DNA from: Sphaerisporangium rufum
GTDB lineage: Bacteria; Actinomycetota; Actinomycetes; Streptosporangiales; Streptosporangiaceae
Length of the DNA: 64,000 nt
Reading direction: 5' to 3'
Assembly: GCF_016863395.1 (NCBI RefSeq)
Contig: NZ_BOOU01000044.1
Location: 124,001-188,000, forward strand
The notes under the pieces are model-generated. The model saw only the letters and a list, made by a program, of their open reading frames with translations, was not told where the DNA came from and made no database searches. Positions 16,879-24,249 of this stretch are shown one piece after another; the first letter of the stretch is position 1; each line of letters starts with the position of its first letter. The position numbers and the translations under genes are program-made.

Positions 16879-17334
16879 TCAGGCCGCTTTGCCGTGCTTG
16901 CGGAGCAGCCTGGCCAGTATCACCGCCAGCACGGCGGCGGGGACGATGTGCAGGACGCCGGTGGCCTGGAAGAGCGGGTCGAAGGGCTCGCCCGGCGGGT
17001 AGCCCCCGTCCAGGAGGGGGCGGATCACGTGCGTGTAGAGCCCTTCGAACGCGCCGAACGCCAGCACGAAGCCGCCCAGCGCGCCCAGGTGGTAGACCCA
17101 CCGGCCGGCCCGGGCGACGCCCCCGTCGCCGAATCGGGCGAGCTCTAGACCGACGGTGATGACGGCCAGCAGCGCGCCCGCCAGGATGACCGCGTGATGG
17201 CGCCCGGGCGTGTGGTAGATCTCCGCGCCGTACAGGTGATGGACGGTGGTGTTCAGCGCGTTGACAGCGCACCACACCAGCACCCGCGGGCCGGCGACTT
17301 CGCGGGTGGCGGGCGTCGTACCGTCGATCCCCAT
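16879..17334 (-). CDS. Small multi-pass membrane protein, unknown function
   Basis: The ATG at 17334 follows a strong AAGGAGGA site. The 151-residue protein has about four membrane helices: VLVWCAVNALNTTVHHLYGA, HHAVILAGALLAVITVGLEL, YHLGALGGFVLAFGAFEGLY and GVLHIVPAAVLAVILARLL. It also carries several histidines near helix ends (TVHHLYGAEIYH, RHHAV, THVIR), which could hint at metal or heme contact, though this is inference. I do not recognise the family. It could be cotranscribed with the glycosidase remnant below it. Upstream, an A/T-rich patch at 17370-17405 contains a TATACT-like -10 on the minus strand and TACTT/AAGTA repeats. Confidence 0.6.
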   Translation of the reverse strand: MGIDGTTPATREVAGPRVLVWCAVNALNTTVHHLYGAEIYHTPGRHHAVILAGALLAVITVGLELARFGDGGVARAGRWVYHLGALGGFVLAFGAFEGLYTHVIRPLLDGGYPPGEPFDPLFQATGVLHIVPAAVLAVILARLLRKHGKAA

Positions 17335-17495
17335 GATTCCTCCTTCGCCGGCCTGCCGACCGGACCTCAATTACTTTAGTATGTTGACAGTTAAGTATAT
17401 CGATGGTTAGCGTTGTTGACGTTGACAGCGGCACGGTGCACGAGCCCGTCGCCTGACCGCGCGGCCACGGCGGGGCGGCCACCACAGACGTTTTA

Positions 17496-17534
17496 TGAAC
17501 ATCTGTTCACGAACATGATATGAACATGCGTTCA
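17496..17534. promoter_or_regulatory. Upstream pair of TetR-type operators
   Basis: Two 14-base palindromes, TGAACATCTGTTCA (17496-17509) and TGAACATGCGTTCA (17521-17534), have centres 25 bases apart. They share the consensus TGAACA-N2-(T/C)GTTCA with two further copies at 17591-17618. They lie between the divergent membrane gene and the methyltransferase-TetR operon and could control both. Confidence 0.7.
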
Positions 17535-17563
17535 TAAAAGTCGAGCCGAACCATCCGCCGGCC

Positions 17564-17618
17564 TTGACAGCACTCGGCGGCCCGCTATCGTGAACACATG
17601 TTCACGAACAATCGTTCA
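17564..17618 (+). promoter_or_regulatory. Promoter of the methyltransferase-TetR operon with two overlapping operators
   Basis: TTGACA (17564-17569) and TATCGT (17586-17591), spaced by 16 bases, form a plausible housekeeping promoter. The palindrome TGAACACATGTTCA (17591-17604) starts on the -10 element. It is flanked by matching G/C, giving seven-base arms. A weaker copy, CGAACAATCGTTCA (17605-17618), follows directly. A bound regulator would block the promoter. The start codon of the methyltransferase is at 17633. Confidence 0.65.
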
Positions 17619-17632
17619 CGCAAGAGGTGGTC

Positions 17633-18502
17633 ATGAGCATCGCCAACCAGCGCCAGTTCGAGGCGTGGAACGGCGCGGAGGGCGCCGCGTGGGCGGCGGC
17701 CGCCCGGGCGGGCGGCGACCGGGGACGGATCCGCGAGATCTTCGAGCGCTTGATCGAGCTGGCGGCCATCGGCCCGGCCGACCGGGTGCTGGACATCGGC
17801 TGCGGGGCCGGCGAGAGCACCCGGCTGGCGGCACGGCACGCCATCGCCGGGCAGGTCACCGGGGTCGACCTGTCGGTACCGCAGATCGAGCAGGCCGTCC
17901 GGGCCACCGCCACGGCCGGCCTTGGCAACGTCTCCTACACCCACGCCGACGTGCAGGTCCATCCATTCGACCCGGGTGCCTTCGATGTCGCCATCAGCAT
18001 GCACGGAGTGATGTTCTTCGCCGATCCGGTGGCGGCCTTCGCCAACATCGGGCGCGCGCTGACACCGGGCGGGCGCCTGGCCCTCGTCTGCCCGCAACCG
18101 GCCGAGGACTGCGCCTGGTACGTGGTCCCGATCGCCGCGCTGCTCGGGCTGCCGCCGCACCCGGAGGAGGTGATCGCCCGCTATCCGGGGGACCCGCCGG
18201 CCATGTTCTCCCTGTCGGCGCCCGGCCGCCTGCGGGAGGTCCTCACCGAGACCGGCTTCGTGCGGATCTCGGTGGAAGCCGCCCGGATGCCGATGCCGTT
18301 CGGGCCGACCGCGGCCGAGTCCGCCGTCACCCTGCTCTCCCACGGCCCCACGCGCTACCTGCTGGAGCGGAGCGACACGCTCACCTGGGACGAGGCGCGC
18401 ACCCGGCTGGAGACCGCCCTGGCACCGTACGAGACGCCGGCCGGGGTGCGCGTGCCCGGTGCGCAATGGCTGGTCACCGCGCGGCGACCGGCGCCGACAT
18501 GA
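17633..18502 (+). CDS. Class I SAM-dependent methyltransferase
   Basis: The 289-residue protein has SAM motif I VLDIGCGAGESTRLAA near residues 52-67, an acidic motif II in VTGVDLSVPQIEQA, and a post-I segment (HADVQVHPFDPGAFDVAISMHGVMFFADP) typical of methyltransf_11/25 small-molecule enzymes. The ATG at 17633 follows AAGAGGTGG. No substrate-binding region is recognisable, so the substrate is unknown. The gene is the first of an operon with a TetR regulator whose ATG overlaps this gene's TGA, and its promoter carries four TetR-like operators. Induction by a compound that this enzyme modifies is a reasonable guess, but only a guess. Confidence 0.85.
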   Translation: MSIANQRQFEAWNGAEGAAWAAAARAGGDRGRIREIFERLIELAAIGPADRVLDIGCGAGESTRLAARHAIAGQVTGVDLSVPQIEQAVRATATAGLGNVSYTHADVQVHPFDPGAFDVAISMHGVMFFADPVAAFANIGRALTPGGRLALVCPQPAEDCAWYVVPIAALLGLPPHPEEVIARYPGDPPAMFSLSAPGRLREVLTETGFVRISVEAARMPMPFGPTAAESAVTLLSHGPTRYLLERSDTLTWDEARTRLETALAPYETPAGVRVPGAQWLVTARRPAPT

Positions 18503-19158
18503 ACAAGCACTCATGCCGTGCCGCCCGGGTTGCAGAGCGACGATCACATGGAGGCGTCATCGGAGCGGCCCGCCGCCCGGCCGCCGTGACGGCGGCCCTG
18601 CAGGCATCGCTGATCGACCATGCCGTGCGACTGGTGCGCCGCGCCGGCGCCGACGCGCTGACCATGCGGGCACTGGCCCAGGAGGCGGGATGCTCTCCCG
18701 GGTTGCTGTACAAGCTCTTCCGTGACCGCGACGCGCTCGTCGCGGCCGTGGTGGACCACCAGTTCCGGCGGCTGGCGGCCGATCTGGGGGACTTCGTGGC
18801 CCGTGCCGGCACCGGCGAGGTGGCCGGGAACCTCGAACGGTTCGCCGAGGTGCTGCTGGGGCCGGCGGCTCAGGTGATCAGGCTGGCCGCCGGGACGCCG
18901 GTGGCGGCACGTTTCGCCGAGTCAGCCCACGACAGCGGGTTCGTGGACGCGCTGCCGAGAACCGTCACCGAGTACATCGCGGCCGAGAAGCGTCTGGGCC
19001 GGATCGACCCGTCGGTGGATGAGAGGGCGATCGGATTCCTGGTCACCGGGGCGGTGCACAACCTGCTGGTATCAGGGGAGGCGTATCCCCGGCCCTCGCC
19101 GCCGGAGGTCGGCCGGCTGCTCGGCTCGCTGGCCCGGCTCCTTGAGCCCCGCCGCTGA
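18499..19158 (+). CDS. TetR-family regulator, probable autoregulator of the operon
   Basis: Starts at ATG 18499, overlapping the methyltransferase stop as ATGA. The 219-residue protein has a 30-residue leader, then a TetR HTH: ASLIDHAVRLVRRAGADALTMRALAQEAGCSPGLLYKLFRDRDALVAAVVDHQF. The remaining helical domain is the dimer and ligand pocket. The leader is longer than usual; a GTG at 18586 (VTAALQASL) would give a more typical length. Coupling to the methyltransferase and the palindromes at the shared promoter indicate autoregulation. A related half-conserved site (18500-18513) sits on its own start codon. Confidence 0.88.
   Translation: MNKHSCRAARVAERRSHGGVIGAARRPAAVTAALQASLIDHAVRLVRRAGADALTMRALAQEAGCSPGLLYKLFRDRDALVAAVVDHQFRRLAADLGDFVARAGTGEVAGNLERFAEVLLGPAAQVIRLAAGTPVAARFAESAHDSGFVDALPRTVTEYIAAEKRLGRIDPSVDERAIGFLVTGAVHNLLVSGEAYPRPSPPEVGRLLGSLARLLEPRR
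18500..18513. promoter_or_regulatory. Degenerate fifth TetR operator-like site
   Basis: TGAACAAGCACTCA matches the left half (TGAACA) of the four operators upstream exactly and the right half poorly. It overlaps the methyltransferase stop and tetR start. It may be chance, since part of it is coding. Confidence 0.3.
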
Positions 19159-19348
19159 GCCCGCCGGCACCGCCGCCACTCGCGGTGAGGCCGCCCCGGC
19201 AGGCCGGCACCCGCCGTGTCGTAGAACTCCGCGATCCGTCGCGGGGAGGCCCGCCAGCGGCCTGTCATGTCCTCAACGATGTTCGATGGTGACCGGGGGT
19301 ACCATGCTCATCTCCTACCGCCGCCTGCTGTCCGGCGAGTGAACGCCG

Positions 19349-20392
19349 ATGCGAACGATCGTCCAGACCGACCCGGTTCCGCCCGCCGAACGATTCCCGT
19401 TATGGCAGGATCTGATCTCTCGGTCGGTGGTCCCCCTCGACCTCACCACGCCGGACACCGCCCGCTTTCACGGGTCACTGCACCTGCTCGATCTGGGGAC
19501 CGCGCAGGTCGGCCAGGTCATCTGTTCCCCGTTCGGCTGGCGGCGGACCGAACGACTGATCCGGCGGTCCGAACCGGAGAAGTTGTACATCGCCGTCCCG
19601 CACGGCGGCCACTACGTGGTGAGACAGTCGGGGGAGGAAGCCAGCGCCGGCCCGCTCGGCGTGCTGATCCACCCCCTGTGGCGCCCGTTCACCGCCAGCT
19701 ACCGCCCGGACGAGACCGGCCTGGTCCGCGGGGTCTTCGCCCTGGTGACCCGGCCTCTGATGGCACGCCCGCCAAGAGGCGCGCGCCACGACCGGCCGGT
19801 GGCGCTGCCCCCCGCCGACGGGGTTGCCACACTGCTGCACGACCTTGTGTCCGGCATCCTCCGCGACACCGGCCCTCCGGGCGCCGCCAAGGCGGCACAT
19901 GTCGGCATGGCCGTGACCGACCTGGTCGCGGCGGCGGTGACCGACGGCGGGGCGGCGGAGGAGGCGGCACGACGCGCCACCGGCCGCCACGTCGCCCGTC
20001 GGGCCGCGGCCTATCGGTTCATCGCCGACAATCTCCGCGACCCGGGACTCACGCCCACGACCGTGGCGGACGCGCTGCACATCTCCACCCGGACCCTGCA
20101 TCGGCTTTTCGCCGACGAGCGAGGGCCCACGGTCGCCGGCTGGATACTTCGGCAGCGCCTGGAGCGGTGCCACCGCGACCTCGGGGACCCGGCCCTGCTG
20201 GACGTCCCGATCCACGCCGTGGCCGCCGGCTGGGGAATCACCGATCCGGCACGGTTCTCCCGCGCCTACCGCGGCGCGTACGGGCGCGCGCCCACCGAGC
20301 ATCGCCGGGAGACGGCCGAACGCCTCCGGGCGGCCGGCAAGGGCGCGGGCGGCCATGGCGCACCCGGACCGGCTGACGCCGCCGAGCCGTGA
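19349..20392 (+). CDS. AraC-family transcriptional regulator
   Basis: The 347-residue protein has an N-terminal AraC-binding-like domain (PF14525 type: ERFPLWQDLISRSVVPLDL, then GSLHLLDLGTAQVGQV) and a C-terminal double HTH: YRFIADNLRDPGLTPTTVADALHISTRTLHRLFADERG, and VPIHAVAAGWGITDPARFSRAYRGAYGRAPTEHRR. The domain order is that of actinobacterial activators of catabolic or secondary pathways. The start is the ATG at 19349; a short upstream frame ends at 19342. No adjacent structural gene in the same direction is an obvious target, and the next gene (fxsA) converges on it. Confidence 0.9.
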   Translation: MRTIVQTDPVPPAERFPLWQDLISRSVVPLDLTTPDTARFHGSLHLLDLGTAQVGQVICSPFGWRRTERLIRRSEPEKLYIAVPHGGHYVVRQSGEEASAGPLGVLIHPLWRPFTASYRPDETGLVRGVFALVTRPLMARPPRGARHDRPVALPPADGVATLLHDLVSGILRDTGPPGAAKAAHVGMAVTDLVAAAVTDGGAAEEAARRATGRHVARRAAAYRFIADNLRDPGLTPTTVADALHISTRTLHRLFADERGPTVAGWILRQRLERCHRDLGDPALLDVPIHAVAAGWGITDPARFSRAYRGAYGRAPTEHRRETAERLRAAGKGAGGHGAPGPADAAEP

Positions 20393-20455
20393 CACCGGCC
20401 CGCGAGGAACGGGCGGCACCGCCCGGCGCGGCGGGCGGCCCCGTCAAGCGCCCCG

Positions 20456-21007
20456 TCAGGCGCCCGGGCGGCGGGCGTGGCCCGGGTCGACCGCGCCGCG
20501 CGGCGTGCCGTGGCGGGGCTCGTCGTCGATGACCTCGCCGGAGACGACCCGCGAGCCGGCCCGGCCGGTCCGGCCGGCCGGACCGGCCGCACCGGGGAAG
20601 CCGGAGAGCATGCCGCCCAACGGGGAGACCGCGGCCATCGCGCGCATCCGGCGGCCGAGGAACCAGGCCAACGCGCGGCGGGCCAGCGGCCGGGTGGGCG
20701 GCAGCACCAGGAAGAACCCGGCGATGTCGGTGACGAATCCGGGGGTGAGCAGCAGCGCGCCGCCGGCCACGATCATGGCGCCGTCGGCCAGCTCGCGGTC
20801 GGGCACCCGTCCGGAGCCGAACGACTCGCGCAGCGCCCGCCAGGCACGCCGGCCCTCCCGGCGGACGATCCAGGCGCCCAGCAGGCTGTCGGCGACCAGC
20901 AGCCCGACGGTGGGCCAGCCGCCGATCACCTGGCCGACCTGGATCAGCACCCAGATCTCGGCGACCGGAACCACCAGGAAGAGTATGAAAAGCAGCACGC
21001 GCAGCAT
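20456..21007 (-). CDS. fxsA: FxsA-family membrane protein
   Basis: The 183-residue protein begins with a hydrophobic stretch (LRVLLFILFLVVPVAEIWVLIQVG) and keeps the FxsA core GGWPTVGLLVADSLLGAWIVRREGRRAWRALRE, then DGAMIVAGGALLLTPGFVTDIAGFFLVLPPTR. E. coli FxsA is an inner-membrane protein that relieves phage T7 exclusion by F when overproduced; its normal role is unclear. The C-terminal 50 residues are low-complexity Gly/Pro/Arg. It lies before the ppm-lnt pair on the same strand but 230 bases away, so it is probably transcribed separately. Confidence 0.9.
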   Translation of the reverse strand: MLRVLLFILFLVVPVAEIWVLIQVGQVIGGWPTVGLLVADSLLGAWIVRREGRRAWRALRESFGSGRVPDRELADGAMIVAGGALLLTPGFVTDIAGFFLVLPPTRPLARRALAWFLGRRMRAMAAVSPLGGMLSGFPGAAGPAGRTGRAGSRVVSGEVIDDEPRHGTPRGAVDPGHARRPGA

Positions 21008-21237
21008 GGCTCCACCATCACCTCAGGGGCACTCCGCGGCGCCTGCGGGGCGCCGTGTCAGGTACAACGCCGTTCGAGCTCCGCCGGTTCCCGCCCCGGC
21101 CGGGCCGCCAGGCGGGAGGAACCCGGGTCGCGGGCCCGGACATCGGACCCGCGACCCGAAGCGGCCGCGACCGGCCCGCCGGTGGCCACCCCGAGCGGTC
21201 AGGTTTCCTCGGGGACCCATCTTGCGGGCGAGGGCCG

Positions 21238-21981
21238 TCAGCGGTGGCGGGCGAACCGGCGGGGCAGGCCGGTCAGCCCCCATACGGTGACCCGCCACAG
21301 CGCCTCGGCGAAGACCGCGCGGCTCATCTTGCTGGCCCCGGCGGTCCGCTCGACGAAGGTGATCGGCACCTCGGCCACCCGCAGCCCGGCGCGCACCGTG
21401 CGCAGGGTCAGGTCGACCTGGAAGCAGTAGCCCTGGGACTGCACGTCGTCCAGGTCGATCTTCTCCAGGGTGCCGGCGCGGTAGGCGCGGAACCCGGCGG
21501 TGGCGTCGTGCACCGGGACGCCGAGCAGCAGGCGGACGTAGGTGTTGGCGCCGCGGGACAGCGCCTCACGGGATCGGGGCCAGTTGACCAGCCGGCCGCC
21601 GGGGACCCACCGGGAGCCGATGACCAGGTCGGCGCCGCCGCCCATCGCCTCCAGCAGCCGTGGCAGGTCCTCGGCGCCGTGCGAGCCGTCGGCGTCCATC
21701 TCGACCAGCACGTCGTACCCTTCGGCCAGCCCCCACCGGAACCCCGCGATGTAGGCGGCGCCCAGGCCCTGCTTGCCGGCGCGGTGCAGCACGTGCACGT
21801 GATCGTCGGCGGCGGCCAGCTCGTCGGCGATCGCGCCGGTGCCGTCCGGGCTGTTGTCGTCGGCGACCAGGATGTGCGCGTCCGGCACGGCCGCGCGCAG
21901 CCGCCCGACGGTCACCGGCAGGTTCTCCCGCTCGTTGTAGGTGGGCACGATGACCAGTACCCGTCCCAGGCTTTCTGCCAT
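21238..21981 (-). CDS. ppm1: Polyprenol monophosphomannose synthase (DPM1-like GT2)
   Basis: The ATG at 21981 overlaps the lnt stop by one base (TGATG). The 247-residue GT2 enzyme has [15 protein letters not shown], the DDNSPDGTG nucleotide-binding segment, VEMDADGSH with the catalytic DxD-like element, [11 protein letters not shown] and FRAYR. This is the cytoplasmic catalytic domain that makes polyprenyl-phosphate-mannose from GDP-mannose, the donor for lipoglycan and protein O-mannosylation. In Mycobacterium tuberculosis this domain is fused to Lnt as Ppm1; here the two are separate, overlapping genes. It carries no obvious membrane helix, so it may dock on Lnt. Confidence 0.93.
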   Translation of the reverse strand: MAESLGRVLVIVPTYNERENLPVTVGRLRAAVPDAHILVADDNSPDGTGAIADELAAADDHVHVLHRAGKQGLGAAYIAGFRWGLAEGYDVLVEMDADGSHGAEDLPRLLEAMGGGADLVIGSRWVPGGRLVNWPRSREALSRGANTYVRLLLGVPVHDATAGFRAYRAGTLEKIDLDDVQSQGYCFQVDLTLRTVRAGLRVAEVPITFVERTAGASKMSRAVFAEALWRVTVWGLTGLPRRFARHR

Positions 21982-23633
21982 CACCTGTCCTCTCCCTCCG
22001 ATTCCGCCGGAGGGACGGAATCAACGGAGTCACCGGCGGGCGCCGCCGGCCGGCGCGGCCGCGACGCCGCGGCCAAGGCGAGGGCGGCGGCGAGCACCAG
22101 CGTCCACTCCGGCAGGGCCCCCAGCCGGGTGGCGAGGGTCTGGCCGGTGCGGACCGGCACCTCGACGACCGTGGAGTCGGCGACCTTCTCGGCGGTGCGC
22201 CAGCGCACCTGGCCGGTGGGGTCGACGTAGGCGGAGACACCGGTGGTGGCGGCGGTGACCACGGCCCGGCCGTGCTCGACCGCCCGCAGTTGCGACATGG
22301 CCAGCTGCTGGTCCGGCAGGCCGGTGAAGGCGTAGGTGGCGTTGTTGGTCTGCACGACCAGCGGGGTGCCGCCGGCCCGGACCGTGTCGCGCACCACCCC
22401 GTCGAAGGCGACCTCGTAGCAGCCGACCGCGCCCACCGTGACCGGGCCGACCCGCAGCGCGCCCGGGCGGGTGCCGGGCAGCGAGTCCGGGCCGACCAGC
22501 TCGACCCGGGGGTCGAACCGAGCGAACAACTCACGGAAGGGGACGTACTCCCCGAAGGGTACGAGCTTCTGCTTGTCGTAGTAGGCGCCCGGGCCGCGTG
22601 CCGGGTCCCACACCACGCCCCGGGTGGCGCGGTGGTCGCCGCCCACCCGCACCACCGCGCCGACCAGCACCGGGACGCCGATGTCGGCGGCGGCGTCGTC
22701 GATCACCCGATGGGCCTCGGCGCTGCGGTAGGGGTCGATGTCGCTGGCGTTCTCCGGCCAGACCACCAGCTGCGGCGCGGGCAGCCGGCCGGCGCGCACC
22801 GCGCGGGCCAGCTCGTGGGTGACCCGGGCGTGATTGCCGAGGACCACGGCCGGCTGGTCGCCGAGGAAGCCCATGCCGGTGCCGGGCACGTCGCCCTGGA
22901 CGATCCCGATCCGCACCGTGCGGGCGCCCGCCGAGCCGGGGACGGGCACCGCCAAGGCCAGCAGCGGAACGGCCAGCGCCCCGGCCGCCAGCGCCGCGGC
23001 CGGCCGGGCCGCCCGCCGCAGCGGCTCGCGGCGCCGGGCCGCCCGCGCGGCGGCCACCGCCGCCGTGGCCAGCAGCGCGCCGCACAGGGCGACCGCGAAG
23101 GACACCAGCGGGGCGCCGCCGAGCGCGGCGTAGGGGGTGAACGGCGAGTGGCCCTGGCTGAACGCGGCCCGCATCCACGGGAAGCCGCCCACCGGGACCA
23201 GCCCGCGGATCCACTCCTGGGCCACCCACAGCGCCGCGGCCCACAGCGGCCGGCCCGGCAGCCGCCAGACCCGGGCCAGGCCGGCGGACATGGCCCCGAA
23301 GAACAGGCATTCCACCGCGACCAGCACCAGCCAGGCGTCGGTCCCGATCGGCCGTACCCAGGCCAGGCCGGGGAGCAGGAAGGCGGCGCCGCCGAGGAGG
23401 CCGAGCAGGGCGGCCCGGCGCGCGGGCAGGCCGGCCACCGCGAGCATCAGCAGCGCGACGCCGATCGGGGTGAGGAACCACAGACCGGTCGGCGGGAAGG
23501 CGAGGTACAGCAGCACACCGCCGGCGACCGCGGCCGCGGGCCGGGCGGCGCGCCCGGCGCGGGCAGGCCAGGGCGCCCGGGCGCCGGTGACGCCCGGTGC
23601 CCGCTCGCTGTCTGGAACCGTACGCTGGGCCAC
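21981..23633 (-). CDS. lnt: Apolipoprotein N-acyltransferase
   Basis: From GTG 23633, 550 residues. About six to eight N-terminal helices lead into a nitrilase-like domain and a final C-terminal helix. The catalytic triad is visible: Glu in VVWPENASD, Lys in [16 protein letters not shown] and Cys in [12 protein letters not shown]. Lnt N-acylates the amino-terminal cysteine of lipoproteins at the outer face of the membrane. It is the first gene of the lnt-ppm pair, a fused locus in mycobacteria. Both functions meet in envelope lipid and lipoprotein assembly. Upstream lies a 616-base gap with no recognised gene. Confidence 0.95.
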   Translation of the reverse strand: MAQRTVPDSERAPGVTGARAPWPARAGRAARPAAAVAGGVLLYLAFPPTGLWFLTPIGVALLMLAVAGLPARRAALLGLLGGAAFLLPGLAWVRPIGTDAWLVLVAVECLFFGAMSAGLARVWRLPGRPLWAAALWVAQEWIRGLVPVGGFPWMRAAFSQGHSPFTPYAALGGAPLVSFAVALCGALLATAAVAAARAARRREPLRRAARPAAALAAGALAVPLLALAVPVPGSAGARTVRIGIVQGDVPGTGMGFLGDQPAVVLGNHARVTHELARAVRAGRLPAPQLVVWPENASDIDPYRSAEAHRVIDDAAADIGVPVLVGAVVRVGGDHRATRGVVWDPARGPGAYYDKQKLVPFGEYVPFRELFARFDPRVELVGPDSLPGTRPGALRVGPVTVGAVGCYEVAFDGVVRDTVRAGGTPLVVQTNNATYAFTGLPDQQLAMSQLRAVEHGRAVVTAATTGVSAYVDPTGQVRWRTAEKVADSTVVEVPVRTGQTLATRLGALPEWTLVLAAALALAAASRPRRPAAPAGDSVDSVPPAESEGEDR

Positions 23634-24249
23634 GGGGGCGGAAGCCTCTTCTCGGTGGACGTGACCACCGAACGCTACCGCCCGCCGGGCCTGGCTCCAA
23701 CCGTCGGGCCGGGCCCGCCTCGCATGGTGATCCCTGGGTCTCGCTGGGTCACCGGAACCCAGGAACCACGCTGCGGTTACCGCACGGGACGGAAGAGGGC
23801 CCGGACGACCCTTCGGACCGGATCCGTCCCGTCGGCGGCGAGCGCGGAGTTCCGTTGTCTACTGGGTCTCCGGGCCCCTCCCGGGTCCAACCCCCCATCC
23901 GGCTGGGGTGCCCCGACTCGACGGAACGCCAGCGCTGCGCCTGGCTGAGCAGACGGAGTCGTGCTCCGTCATGACGCAGAATCCGACGATGTCTGAAGAC
24001 GGCCAACCGGCAGTCCCGTGCTGGACTGTCCAGCAAACTACCGACCTCAGCTCAGATGTCAACCGTGTCCCGATCAGCGGAAACACCAAGTTTTCGCAGC
24101 TAGGACAGGAGACGTGAGCAGCGCCAATGCCGTCATGTGGCCCATGTCGGCACTCCGGGGCGCGTGGTTTTCGGCGCTCTCTCCGCTTCTGCGCCGCGCG
24201 GCGCGGGTGCCCGGCGGCGGCCACCGGCGGGACCCGGCCGGCGATCTTG
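23634..24249. other. 616-base gap, no confident gene
   Basis: Flanked by the lnt start and the helD stop. The right half (about 23940-24117) is less GC-rich than its surroundings and holds a plus-strand frame of 48 codons from an ATG at 23971, with no recognisable domain or ribosome binding site. The left half has GC-rich inverted segments such as CCGGGCCC/GGGTCC near 23870-23885. A regulatory or non-coding RNA is possible, but I cannot name one. The promoter of lnt must be in this gap. Confidence 0.35.

Noticed and set aside
23971-24117. 48-codon plus-strand frame in the lnt-helD gap
   Set aside because: Open and of moderate GC3, but without a ribosome binding site or any family match; not enough to call a gene.
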